Source of the DNA: Cinnamomum chago
Taxonomy: Eukaryota; Streptophyta; Magnoliopsida; Laurales; Lauraceae
Assembly (NCBI GenBank): GCA_038049695.1
Contig: CP142454.1
Span: forward strand, 14,054,501-14,118,500
Direction of reading: 5' to 3'
Length of the DNA: 64,000 nucleotides
Below the pieces are notes generated by a model. That model was not told where the DNA came from. It saw only the letters and a list, made by a program, of their open reading frames with translations, and did not search any database. Shown here piece by piece: positions 1 to 11,020 of this stretch. Each line of letters begins with the position of its first letter. Within the stretch, counting starts at the first letter, position 1. Both the position numbers and the translations under genes were made by a program.

Positions 1-519
1 GGATTTGTCTCGTCGGTTGGGTGCCTCTTTTAGTTATATTTTAAGAGGCTAATATTATAGCGAATGGTCTTGCTAAGGAAGTATTCTTTCAGTCTTCCTT
101 GTCTTTCCATGTATAGTTTCCTTTTAGTTATTTTATGTAGGAGACAAACCCTTATGCTGAGTTCCAGATAATTGGATTTGTAGGTAAATTGACCACAAGG
201 CAACCGAATTCCGAGGATGCAAACAGGGCTTCATACCAGTTTCTTTAAGCGTAAAGAAATTTTGTCTTCTATGTAATTGGTAGTCCGTTATTCAAGAGAA
301 ACGCATTGATAATATCCAAGAAAAGCCACACATGGTCAATCTAGATTACCGTCCAAATTTGTTGGTCCAAATGTGGATGAGATGTAGGCTGTAGCTAGTA
401 ATCATGTTCATTGGACATTCTCAGTCCCAACTGTCTAATTAGTTATGGTAGTTGTAAGTGCAAAAAATATACTCACTATATTAGGATGCCTTCGAGGACT
501 TACTCAAAGTACCGGAGAA
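1..519. other. Intergenic sequence, nothing recognised
   Basis: AT-rich sequence left of the retroelement. I see no conserved coding frame, RNA gene or terminal repeat here. The open frame that begins near 411 runs into the LTR and has no recognisable protein. Confidence 0.5.
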
Positions 520-524
520 GTAGC

Positions 525-1125
525 TGCGATCTAGTGAACCTGAAAGGGGAGAAGAGAGCGGTCAGAAGACCTTGGCTGCGGGCAGCACAGGGCTCTCCGA
601 TGCTTAAGTTAGTAGTTGATCGGAGAAGAAGGAAGAGATGTCTGGTTGCATGTATTGTAATGCTTACCTTTCTTGTGGATGGTCTGTTACCTTATATGAG
701 AGATTGTTTTGGTGCCTGTGCCCGTGGGCCTAATGATATGACTAGGGTCTCATCAGCCCATAGAGTCATTAATGAAGGTCCATCACAGCCCTCATTGTAT
801 TTAATGAGGGTCCGATCAGCCCACACTGCATTTAATGCCAGTCACATTGGGCCTGATCTCGCCCTGATATGTTGGCGGCTGAGGTCCCATTGAATCCCTT
901 TCTTGGGCCTTGTCCTAATGGGGACTAGCCAATGGATGTGGTTGCATAACCCCGTATAGCCGAGACCGAATGATGTGGCGCGGCCGAACTGGTCATCCCT
1001 TTCCGACATCAGCAGGATGTGCCGAAGCCGAGGCTGTGCGGAGTCTGTGTCCGAAGCCGAGACCAAGAGCGACGCGCTTTGCCGAAGTCGAAATAGGATT
1101 TGGTTCCTGGGATGGTCCCCACACA
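525..1125 (-). repeat. 3' LTR (element read on minus strand)
   Basis: On the minus strand the LTR begins TGTGTGGGGACC, and the same sequence recurs at 6083-6657. The low-coordinate boundary is less certain: clear similarity to the other copy begins near 545, while the TG and possible target duplication at 520-525 suggest the true end is slightly further out. The other copy lacks those last bases because of the internal deletion. Confidence 0.75.
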
Positions 1126-1146
1126 ATAGCCCCCCAGCTCTTGATC
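1126..1146 (-). other. Candidate polypurine tract of the retroelement
   Basis: Read on the minus strand this is a purine-rich run (gagctggggggctat) ending at the first base of the 3' LTR, the expected place for the plus-strand primer of an LTR retrotransposon. It supports the minus orientation of the element. Confidence 0.55.
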
Positions 1147-1763
1147 TCTTGGGCTCTCCAGTCCCTGAGGTCGAGAGCTGAGTTGGCATGCCGAAGTCGT
1201 CTTCTAATTAAGAGTTCTGATGGTTCGATTGAGTGCGTCGCCATCGATTCACTTGCCCGAGGCAATAAAAGGGGGTGATAAATGCGGAGACCATGATTAG
1301 TATGGGGAGACGGACCGTCAGCGCCACGTGTCATCGTTCGAACGACCTCCTTGTCACTTCGAGACGGCGTGCGATATAAGCCGAGGCGACACCATGCACG
1401 CGTCTCGCTTCGAATTCCGGGATGGCACCCATCCCTGTCCTTTAAATTCATTCTGGCATGTCTCTTCGCCATTTTTGTTTTCGCTCCTGCTCGCTCCTGA
1501 ACACCTGCTAGGAACTGGAAACTGAACCTCTGCTAGAAACTGGAAACCAAAGCTTCTGAACAACCCTACGATCTCCGTTTGTAGCTGCTCAGCAGCGTCC
1601 GGTCTTGCTCTTGTTTTAAATCAGTGAGTCTTTCCGATCTTTCCTCTTTTTCCATCTACATCCCTCTTTTAGTTTCTTGGGTTCTCTTCTAGGGTTTGCG
1701 CCCTGTTATCATCTTCGCCCTGCATCTGCCCCCCCACCCCCCCCCCCCCCCGAGCTTCTTTAG

Positions 1764-3914
1764 GGTTCCTTAGGCTTAGAGATAGGGGCCTTTAGCCAAT
1801 GGATAGACACCCCCACGGCTCTGGCAGAGCTCAGGGTGGCCTACCTGATCCCGAATGATGTCCGAGTGAGGGCCGCCGATCCCTCCGTCTATGCGTTTTA
1901 CAATGGTTGGATGTCATTCCCTTTGATAGCCATCATCGAAGGTGGGGTCAGGTTCCCCCTTCATCCCCTCCTCAGATCTTGCCTCCGAACCTGGAATCTA
2001 TGTCCTTGTCAATTGATGCCTAATGGCTTCAAAATCATCATGGGCGTCGCCGAACTGAATAGAATCTTAGACATCAATCTCGGCGTCCATGACATTGAGG
2101 ACATATACGACATCTGCAAGTCTCGGGAGGGCGGCACGTACTACCTCCGCGTCAAAGCGAAGTGCCAGCCCCTCGTCACGGCGTTGGAAGACTCTAACAA
2201 GTACGCCGGGGATGATCGCATGTTCGTCTCGGAAAACTGGGAGTTCAGCGCGACCGAGACCGAGGCGGCGAGGAGGGTCCAAGTCCCGCGATACTTCGAG
2301 ACTCCACCGAGTAAAATACTAACCCCTTTTGGGTTTCGGGTTCTCTTTATTTTATTTCCATGCTTTGCTTCTGACACCTAAATACCTTTTGCAGGCCTCT
2401 CCGAGCGTAGGCGAAGCGCCCAGTTGGACGGTTGGAGGAAGAACGCGACCTGGTTAAACACGGTATACCGATACCGAGGTCATCACACCAGGGCCGCGTA
2501 CTCTCTTCTAGGGTACGAGCCGAGGTACGTGTCTTACACACGGAAGTCGGGCCGTCCCGGGGACATCGTCCTTGCCCGAGCTGAGGCCGCAAGCGGGGTT
2601 GTTTCGGGAGTCGAGGCTTCAACATCGGTCGCTGCAGCCGAAAGCGACCCCATACGGGAGATTGAGAACTACTCTTCCCCAAGCGCCGACGAAATGGAAA
2701 GGCGCAGACCGGCCTACCAGCCGCTGAACCTGGAGGAGGCTATGTTCGGCGGGCAAGCGGCAGCCCCCAGTGCCGACGCGCTCCCTTCCAGTGCCATCGT
2801 CCCCTCCAGTGCCGAGATCCGGCCCCCCGTTGACTCGGAGTGGGAAAGGCCTAGAAAAAAGGCGAGGGGGAAGGATCCCGTCCAAGAGGATCGGCCAGAC
2901 CTTGACCCCCTCAGACCACAGGGGAGAGGGCTCCAAGAGAATCTCCGGCCTAGGAGGGGCCTCTGACAAAGCGGCGTCCCGAGTCTTCCAGTCCCGCGAC
3001 CTCGGCCGAGCCGGCGATCTTCAAGCCGGACCTCGAGTTGCGACGAGGGAGGCCCATAAACGTCGAGGACCGGCTGGTGGGGAGCCCTGCCGTCATTGCG
3101 GCCCTTAGCAGGGCTTATGCACTCCCCAAGGACATGGAGAGGCACAAGGCAGAGGACAGCCCCCAGCTGCTCATGAGGGTGATGCAGCACTCCCTCGCGG
3201 TAAGTGTCGAACTTTTGAGTAGTGGCCTCTGGATTTTTCTCGCAGTACTAACTCTATCGTCTATTTCCTTGCAGGGCGTCCAGAGGCTCCAAGTGGTCAT
3301 GGACAGAATCCTTGAAGAGGATGCCCGGCTGAGTCGCCTGACGGGGGAGAAGGAGAAGGCTAAGGCCGAACTGAGGGCTAAATGCTCGGAGCCGCAGGAG
3401 ATGGAGGCCAAGAAGGCCGAGCTCGATGCTCAGGCCGAGCTAATGGTGGGCGAGCTCTGCAGAGCTAAATCAGAAAACTATGAACTGCAAGGCAAGCTCC
3501 TCACCGAAGAGAAAAAATTGGCGGGGCTGATGGCCGATCTCGAGGCGGAGAAGAAAGCAAGGGAAGAGCTTCTAGCATCGGCCCAGGCCGAGGTCAACGC
3601 CGCTTTCTTGGAGGGGGTCGCGGACGCGGGCCGCAACTACACCGAGCATATTCATGGGCTAAGTCCAAAAATATTTTAGCTCGGCTGTCATGCTGTACTC
3701 AAGGAGCTGGGGTACCAAGAAGATCATCCACTATATTTGAACCCTCCTGAGTTCAGACAAGCCGCTCCCGCGATCCAGCTCCCCGCCGAGACTCCTGCTC
3801 CCCCCCTCCAGAGACTCCCGCTGAGCCGACACCGGACCCTCCTGCTGAAGCCGCTCCTCTGGACGATGCCGCTGTTGTAATCATTGAGGACTCCAGGGCT
3901 GGGCCGTCATCTTG
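1764..3914 (+). pseudogene. Spliced antisense accessory ORF of Tat-type element (putative gypsy-type transposon protein, PF04195-like), broken
   Basis: This reading frame runs opposite to the integrase. The N-terminal part (FYNGWMSFPL, VRFPLHPLLRSCL, QLMPNGFKIIMGVAEL) resembles the plant 'putative gypsy type transposon' domain (PF04195, Transposase_28). A proline/serine-rich middle and a glutamate/lysine/alanine-rich coiled coil (about 3290-3640) follow. Two introns with canonical borders are visible: 2311-2394 (gtaaaa...ttgcag) and 3200-3274 (gtaagt...ttgcag). Damage: no in-frame ATG before the conserved N-terminus, a reading-frame change around 2940-2960, and an in-frame TAG at about 3677-3679, after which recognisable protein continues to about 3914. 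This kind of extra ORF is known in the region between pol and the 3' LTR of Tat elements; its molecular role is unknown. Confidence 0.75.
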
Positions 3915-4319
3915 ACTTGTTTTTTCTTTCATATAAGAAGTGTAGTTTTTCATTTTATTCTTGTAGCAGTCTTGAATTCATTTCCTGTAACGAACTCTGA
4001 ATGTACACATTTTTTGTTTATCAATGAAACTTCAGTTTGCCCCAAATTATTTCCATTGTTCTTGCCTGCTTGCTTGTTTACAGCTTGTTCTCTCTTTTTT
4101 TTTGTTTTTTTTTTTTTTGCAAGTCTGTGAGTTCGGATAGAGAGTTTAGGATTCATAATAAGCCTCTCGGTATCTTGTAGATTTCATTCATCTCGGCAAT
4201 TCAACCGACATACCCCGACGAGCATTGTGCCGAACCACCGCGACCAAGAAAGCGGGAAAATGGGCATAGTGGCCCTATACCTGGGTATTTACCCTTCGAA
4301 ACCCTTGCGATTTCTTTTA
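3915..4319. other. Untranslated spacer inside the retroelement
   Basis: Pyrimidine-rich spacer between the end of the antisense ORF and the minisatellite, with T-runs near 4090-4118. No coding signal. Confidence 0.5.
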
Positions 4320-4761
4320 CGGGTTGCACGTAGCGAACGCGAGGCGTTCTCAGCGTGGCCGTAATGGCTTCACGCCCGGGTTGCACGTAGCGAACCCGAG
4401 GCGATCTCATCGTGCCCGTAATGGCTTCACGCCCGGGTCGCACATAGCGATCCCGAGGCGATCTCGTCGTGGCCGTAATGGCTTCACGCCCGGGTCGCAC
4501 GTAGTGAACCCGAGGCGATCTCATCGTGGCCGTAATGGCTTCACGCCTAGGTTGCTCGTGGCGAACCCGAGGCGATCTCATGGTGGCCGTAATGGCTTCA
4601 CGCCCGGGTTGCACGTAGCGAACCCGAGGCGATCTCATCGTGGCCGTAATGGCTTCACGCCTGGGTTGCGCGTGGCGAACCCGAGGCGATCTCATCGTGG
4701 CCGTAATGGCTTCACGCCTGGGTTGCGCGTGGCGAACCCGAGGCGATCTCATCGTGGCCGT
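4320..4761. repeat. 57-bp minisatellite, about 7.5 units
   Basis: Units of 57 bp built around gcgaacccgaggcgatctca and gccgtaatggcttcacgcc, repeated nearly identically. The period is a multiple of three, so both strands give false open frames of repeated 19-residue units (MRSPRVRHAQPRREAITAT on minus). Tandem arrays beside pol are typical of Ogre/Retand elements. Confidence 0.9.
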
Positions 4762-4852
4762 AGCCGAAGTGCCGTCAGTCTGCTCTGAATGTGAAATTCC
4801 CTTTTATTGAATTCTTTGAAGTACAAAGAGTATAGGTATACAGGTACATGTG

Positions 4853-5995
4853 TCAAAAGTAGAACTTCTTTAGGTGAGACGCGTTCCATGGCCTCGGTAA
4901 CTGCCGGCCCTCCATATCTTCGAGTCTGTAAGCGGATCGTCCAACGATGGAAGTTACTTTGAACGGTCCGTGCCAATTTGGTGCCAGCTTGCCTTGATTT
5001 GGATCCCTGTCCCCTGGGAGTGCTTTCTTGATAACCAGCTCTCCCACCGAGAATCTCCGCTCCCTGACGTTCTGGTTGTACCCTCTGGCCAACTGTTGCT
5101 GATATGCGGCCAGCCGGATTGCAGTTGCTTCCCTTCGCTCGTCGGCCAAGTCCAGTTCCAAAGCTAAGTGTGACTCATTTCGGCCTTGATCGAAGAGCTC
5201 GGTCCTCAAAGTAGGGAGGCCGATCTCTAGGGGAATGACAGCCTCCATCCCATACGCCAAGGAAAAAGGAGTTGCCGAAGTGGAACGCCTTGGAGTTGTT
5301 CTGTAAGCCCAGAGGACACTCGGAAGTTCTTCCACCCACCTTCCCTTGGCTCTGTCGAGCCGCTTCTTCAGTCCATCGAGTACTACTTTATTGGAAATTT
5401 CTGCTTGTCCATTACTCTGTGGGTAGGCCGAGGTGGAGTAGCGATTACGGATGCCGTGCTCTTGGCAGAAGCTTCTAAAGAGGTTGGAGTCGAATTGGGT
5501 CCCGTTGTTTGAGATCAAAATTCTGGGGATGCCAAACCTCGTGATAATATTTTTCCATACGAAGTTCTTGGAATCCTGCTCTGTGATGGAAGACAAGGGC
5601 TTCGCTTCAATCCATTTGGTGAAGTAGTCTGTAGCCACAATCAGCCATCTTCTGTTCCGTGGAGTTCGGTGAAGCGGTCCCACAATGTCGAGCCCCCACT
5701 GGGCGAAAGGCCACGGGCTGGAGAGCGGGGTGAGGTCCTGCGCCGGCTGATGGAGAGAGTGGGAGAATTTCTGATACTTCTCGCACCTCCTAGCATATGC
5801 ATGGGCATCCTTCTGCATATACGGCCACCAGTAACCCTGGCTGATAGCTCGGTAAGCCAGGGATCTCCCCCCAATGTGGCCCCCACAGATTCCTTCATGT
5901 ATTTCAAATAGGAGATCTTCAACTTTGCTTGGGTGCACGCACTGGAGGTACGAGCCTGAGAACGACTTCCTGTAGAGCTTGACCTCGGGAGACAA
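4853..5995 (-). pseudogene. Ty3/gypsy integrase (C-terminal end of pol), catalytically damaged
   Basis: Minus-strand frame of 380 residues with the three integrase parts in order: an N-terminal HHCC finger (H33, H40, C71), the catalytic core, and a C-terminal GPF-type module (APNWHGPFKV) ending LKKFYF. Core landmarks are GLDIVGPL with D103, ISNNGTQFDS, and YPQSNGQAE with E199. Two key residues are changed: the second aspartate of the DDE triad reads N163 (family form is SDNGTQF) and the last zinc-finger cysteine reads Y74 (CEKYQKF instead of a C-x2-C pair). Pol similarity continues upstream in the same frame to about 6075 (KAARFWL), where it meets the LTR; there is no reverse transcriptase. 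The listed first residue is not a true start, because the integrase is normally cut from a polyprotein. Confidence 0.9.
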
Positions 5996-6082
5996 CCAAA
6001 ATCGAGCTGCTTTGAGTCTAACACGGTGGGCCTCGCCACTGTCTCCGGGAAGCTTGTCGTCCTCATTCTTGTAGAGGAGGAG

Positions 6083-6657
6083 AACAGAGAAGGTCAGAAG
6101 ACCCTGGCTGTGGGCAGCACAGGGCTCTCCGATGCTTAAGTTAGTAGTTGATCGAAGAAGAAGGAAGAGAGGTCTGGTTGCATGTATTGTAATGCTTACC
6201 TTTCTTGTGGATGGTCTGTTACCTTATATGAGAGATTGTTTTGGTGCCTGTGCCCGTGGGCCTAATGATATGACTAGGGTCTCATCAGCCCATAGAGTCA
6301 TTAATGAAGGTCCATCACAGCCCTCATTGCATTTAATGAGGGTCCGATCAGCCCACACTGCATTTAATGCCAGTCACATTGGGCCTGATCTCGCCCTGAT
6401 ATGTTGGCGGCTGAGGTCCCATCGAATCCTTTTCTTGGGCCTTGTCCTGATGGGGACTAGCCAATGGATGTGGTTGCATAACCCCGTATAGCCGAGACCA
6501 AATGGGGTGGCGCGGCCGAACTGGTCATCCCTTTCCGACATCAGCAGGATGTGCCGAAGCCGAGGCTGTGCGGAGTCTGTGTCCGAAGCCGAGACCAAGA
6601 GCGACGCGCTTTGCCGAAGCGGAAATAGGATTTGGTTCCTGGGATGGTCCCCACACA
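6083..6657 (-). repeat. 5' LTR (element read on minus strand)
   Basis: Near-identical copy of 545-1125. On the minus strand it starts TGTGTGGGGACC at 6657. Its inner end is fused to the integrase linker with no primer-binding site, marking the deletion junction. Confidence 0.8.
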
Positions 6658-6662
6658 GTAGT

Positions 6663-7689
6663 TGAAACTGAATCTCATCTGTGTAGGTGATAATGCTATG
6701 AGTGGAGGCCAGCACTACTGTAATCTAGACCATGGGTCTGATCTGGCCTAATATTCATAGTGAGAGAAGCTCCAAAGATTTCTTGGATGGATTATTGTTG
6801 CCTTTGTTTTTTCTCAAGGGACGAGTGTTTCTTCTTAGACACTATTTCATTGCAAACCAGTCATATGAAATGGGTGCATCAGGATCAAATGATTCTTGAT
6901 TTTTTTTTTTTCAAATATGAAAGGAATGGGAGTGGAAGACCAGATTGATAGAATAAGGCATTGCTGATGCTTATGATGGTTGGGAGAGGGTGGGTGACAA
7001 GTCCTTTTGCTAATAGCTACTAATTAACACTTTGATATCCAAAACAAATAATTGCAAGAATCTATCAAACCGAAGGGATGCGAGAAGGTTTTTGCCATTT
7101 TATTTCCACTGTGATCTCATTTTCCGAAGATTGGAAAAGGTTTTTGCCTACCTTTTGTTAAGACTGAAAAAAAAAAAAAAAAAAAAACTGTTCCTCTACT
7201 TCAAACTACCTTTTTGTTAAGACCACAAAATATGTTTCTCTACCTCAAAAGTATTCATCTTAGGGAAACAAAATTTGCAGAATATGTTCATGAAACATGC
7301 AAAAATTATTTTACCTCGGAAGCCATTTACTACAGAAATTACACCATGCATGCTGGCAGCCAACAAATATCATTTCTTAGATAAAAAAACAATAGGTTCT
7401 GGTGATGATTTGGACCCCACCAGAGGCCATTATACACCAATAATTGCTTTCCACTAGTAGGGTTTTCACTAATTATTTCTTTCCAGTACATTCAGATAAT
7501 TTAGGTGTTGTGATTTAAACAGACAAGGAACTAACCCTCCTAAAATTGGCCCATGTTAACTCTGCACTGATGACTGGCCACAGGGCCATGTGCATTTCAG
7601 TCTCTTCGCATATTTCCTTTTACATGGGTCTGCCGGGTTAAGAGCCGTCAATTCAGCCACATATGAGGGTATCCCGGCAAACTCTGCAA
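6663..7689. other. Intergenic sequence, nothing recognised
   Basis: AT-rich sequence with homopolymer runs (T at about 6900-6911, A at about 7168-7187). The short open frames show no conserved protein. Confidence 0.5.
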
Positions 7690-7912
7690 ACTCCAAGGGA
7701 TTGGCCGAGTGGCGGGGACCACGGTTTCTTCATCTTTCGGAACTAGAGGTTTTGGTATCGACTCATGATTCCCCCTTCTTCAGAAATTAAAAGTTGATAT
7801 ACTAGTGCTGCTATCTAGGGGTCACAGGGGTGTGTACCCGACTTTCCTCTAGCCCGGAGAGATTAGTCCAACTAAAAGGGTTGAGAACCCTTCGATAGCA
7901 AAAAAAAAAAAA
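7690..7912 (+). mobile_element. tRNA-derived SINE with poly(A) tail
   Basis: The 5' end looks like a tRNA pol III promoter: box A-like tggccgagtgg near 7701, and box B-like ggtatcgactc about 50 bases later. A unique body follows, ending in an A13 run at 7900-7912. Length (about 220 bp), promoter boxes and tail fit a plant SINE. No clear target-site duplication was found by eye. Confidence 0.6.
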
Positions 7913-9147
7913 AGGATACCAAGCCTGGCTCGGCTATGTAGTGTATGTTTATTTTTTATATCTTCAAATATCGATAGTATTTATCCATATAAGAACGAAC
8001 AGTTTGTAACCATTGTATTGACGATAAACATCAAATATAGCATTGATAGTTTGTATTAGTGTTCTTTTTATTAAATAAAGCTAATCTGTGCGTGATGACA
8101 TTTAAAATCAGGATTCCTTGTAATGGTTACTGGGTGGACTTCCTGGATTGTTCTTCTGTGAGGTCCCTGTATGCCTGGTCTCAAACGAATTAAATTTTTT
8201 TGTGTTCAACCTTCCATACCTTTTGATAAAATGGTTTTCGTTTTTTCTTCTTCTGCATGATAGTTGGTCACACATGAATATTTATAACTTTACGCCCTAA
8301 ATTCTTATTACCAGATGTCTCTCTCTATCAAACAGTTCATGGGAGACAATTCAAACTTTTAAATGAAATTGGAATTTGGATCCCCCGTCGCAGCTATATA
8401 GCATGGGGATTGTGTAACACGTGTTTGGAACTTTATCATGGGGCGTGCATAATTATAATCACAATCGTTTATTAAGGTGTATCTTCAAATTTCAGTTCAA
8501 TATGAGTAGGCCCTACCATCAGATTGAGCATACGATGAAAAAGTAATTAGCACCATGTCAAAACCAAATCATGTTCTCAATCCAGAGGGAATAGGATTCA
8601 TGTTGAATGGTTTAAATCATCTCCATGTGCAATGGAGCTCCTAACATGTGCTGCACAACCTCCCTTGCAATAGTTGTTAAAGGGAATCCAAAATCTCTTT
8701 AAATTCATATTTTCATGCTTTTGGACAGTCCCGTAAACTTCACCATCTCGAGACTAGTAACCCCACGACCATTTTAGGAAAAAAATTGTGCATGCATCGT
8801 CATGCGAAAACACTCATTCAGACCATCCAAAAGGCGATGGAAATGGATTTCTAGTTTGGTCAACCTCATGTGTCACCCGGTTCCAATTGAAGGCGATAGC
8901 CCTCTAACTCTCATCCAAAAAGCACCAATTCAAATGGACCACAGATCACCTGAGCGAGCACACTAAAAAATCATCGACTCATTCTTTTTAAACTAAACAT
9001 AATTGGAACTTATATTGGAAATAAAAATTACAAATCATCTATCATCTGTCAAACCAATTCTGCAGCTGCTACTGGTTGCCAAACAGCTAGCAATGCTGAG
9101 CCCATATCTTCTCTCTCCTACATCAACATTTCCATCACCTGCTCCTG

Positions 9148-9180
<33 letters not shown>

Positions 9181-9836
9181 TTGTGAACATCAGGTGGTAA
9201 ATCTTGATTGAAAATATTGGGGTCCATTATTGTTGTTTTAGTCACAACTCACAGCACAAGTGTCAAGTGGTGTGGAATATTCTGATCAGAGATCCGCATT
9301 GAAAAACTTTCCTGCTTACTAACCCTTTCTCGACTCGAGTGAAGTGAAGTGGCACATGAAGACTCGTTCGTTTAATTAATTGAGCCCAAAAGGCCAAGGG
9401 TAGTCTGGGAACTTCCATAGAAAAAAATGCTTGGGATCAACTTCGCCCATTCAATTCTCATCTGAATTCCACGTGGCTGATGCTGGGATGTCTCTCCACT
9501 CTCGAGTTCCAACGAAAAAGAAATTGAAAAGAGACTCTTTTCACTCTAGGCCCCACCATACGCTACTTGGCTCTACTGCAATGCCGTTGAAGTCGCCGTC
9601 ATTTGAAACGCTGCTCACGCAAGCGGCTGTAGTACTCACTACTCACTGTCCGGGGGTCAGTTGCTGCCTCTGTAGGTGAGAAGGGACTAATTTATTCACT
9701 ATATGCCATTTGGTTGTGCTCATTTTTCATGTAAAAAGTAAATAAATAAATTTATTTTTAAGTAGAGATAGAGATGGTTCTAAATTTTCTCTTTCTTGTC
9801 AAGATTATAATTGTACCAGCACGAAACACTTTCATC
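7913..9836. other. Intergenic sequence with one (TA)n microsatellite
   Basis: No gene recognised. A (TA)n tract lies at about 9150-9177. The open frame 9431-9679 has no recognisable product. Confidence 0.5.
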
Positions 9837-11012
9837 TAGGGTGTCAATCCGGTCCTTTGACGGGGGGCCCGGCCCGCAAAAGCCCTCAAAGCGAGGGCTT
9901 TTTTTTTTGTCCTAAAGACCGAGGGTAGGGTAGGGCCAGATTTTGAAAAGCCCGCAATATTGAGGGCCGAGCTAGGGCTTGACTTTTCTAGCCCGAGGGG
10001 GCCCGGCCCGGCCCGCAGTTTATTAAGTAATAATATAAACTATAAAATATAAAATATAAAATATATGATATATTTATAATATATCTAAGCTGATATTCTT
10101 AGACTCTTTAGAAAATCTTTATAAAGAGTATTGTGTGATATATGATACACCTACTGCAACATTGCCAAATGTGGATAAAGTTGATTTAGCAAAAAAACCT
10201 ACTAAGTTTGAGGATGAATGGTTAGTATTTGAGGAACAAATGACACAGGCTACAGTCGTAGAAGAAAAATCTGAATTAGATCGTTATTTGGAGGAGCCAA
10301 AGGATAAATCTATAAATTTCAATATACTGGATTGGTAGAAAGTCAATTCGGCAAATTATCCAGTTATGTCAAGAATGGCTTGTGACATTTTAGCTATTCC
10401 AGTTTCTACGGTTGCTTCTGAATCAGCATTTAGTACAGGAGGAAGAGTACTTGACCAGTATAGGAGTTGTTTAAAGTCTGATACTGTAGAAGTCTTAATT
10501 TGTGCACAAGATTGGATACGTTCGCAACAACACAATGATGATAGTGCATCAGATGAATTTTTAGATATTCTAAAAATAGATTAAATAATTAAATAAAGAG
10601 TTATTGCTATTTTTTTTATATGTATTATCATTTATAGAACTATTGTTACATTTTTTTTTGTTTTATATCATTAGAAAAATTATTTTATCCCACCACCAAC
10701 CTTCCAATAAAAAAAAGTTTTTAACTTCGCCATGCTGCCTTTTGGGTAGTATTGCCGGTCCCCAATCCGGACAAAGGAGGAGGGTTAGATTGGAAGTCGG
10801 TGGTGATGTAAGAAAATTTTCTTTTCTTTAAAAAAAATTCCCTCCTTTTGGCCCTGGCCCGGCCTTAACCCTTGAGGGTAGGGCAAGGGCCTAAAAATTA
10901 CAAGCCCGCTATGAATGTCAAGGGCTTTTGCTCGGTTAGGCCCTGCCCGTACATGTGAGGGTAGGATAAGGGCTTACCTCGGCCCGGCCCGGGCCCGGCC
11001 CTTTGACAGCCA
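9837..11012 (+). mobile_element. hAT-family DNA transposon remnant (1.18 kb)
   Basis: The ends are TAGGGTGTCAA on the left and TTGACAGCCA on the right, an imperfect terminal inverted repeat followed on both sides by GC-rich subterminal sequence (cccggcccg runs). The flanking octamers CTTTCATC (9829-9836) and GTTTCATC (11013-11020) match at 7 of 8 positions, as expected for the 8-bp hAT target duplication. The interior keeps only the C-terminal part of the transposase, so this is an internally deleted, non-autonomous copy. Confidence 0.85.
10099..10584 (+). pseudogene. hAT transposase C-terminal fragment (dimerisation domain)
   Basis: Translation shows the hAT C-terminal dimerisation region (PF05699 type; RICESLEEPER-like), including SELDRYLEEP, MACDILAIPVSTVASESAFS and GGRVLDQYRS. 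An in-frame TAG at 10336-10338 follows ILDW, where related proteins have W-K, and interrupts the frame; otherwise the frame continues to a stop at 10582-10584. The BED zinc finger and the catalytic RNase-H-like N-terminal part are absent. It cannot encode a working transposase. Confidence 0.85.
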
Positions 11013-11020
11013 GTTTCATC

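Larger units (their letters stand above)
520..6662 (-). mobile_element. Deleted Ty3/gypsy LTR retrotransposon, Tat (Ogre/Retand-like) type
   Basis: Two LTRs (about 525-1125 and 6083-6657) flank an interior read on the minus strand. The interior holds a gypsy integrase, a 57-bp minisatellite and an antisense plant-specific ORF; that order (pol, tandem repeats, extra ORF opposite to pol, PPT, LTR) is the known Tat-lineage arrangement. The integrase ends in a GPF-type module with no chromodomain, which also fits Tat/Athila rather than chromoviruses. The primer-binding site, gag, protease, reverse transcriptase and RNase H are missing: the 5' LTR at about 6083 abuts the linker just before the integrase. 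The flanking pentamers gtagc (520-524) and gtagt (6658-6662) differ at one base and may be the target-site duplication. The LTRs differ at roughly a dozen sites by eye, so the insertion is fairly young. Confidence 0.85.

Noticed and set aside
842-1472. Overlapping open frames in the LTR and the sequence next to it, up to 159 codons on minus
   Set aside because: Several frames on both strands are open at once in GC-rich LTR sequence; none resembles gag or pol.
4320-4761. Regular 57-bp repeats resembling a CRISPR array or a repeat protein on both strands
   Set aside because: Units are contiguous with no unique spacers and lie inside a plant retroelement; the open frames exist only because 57 is divisible by three.
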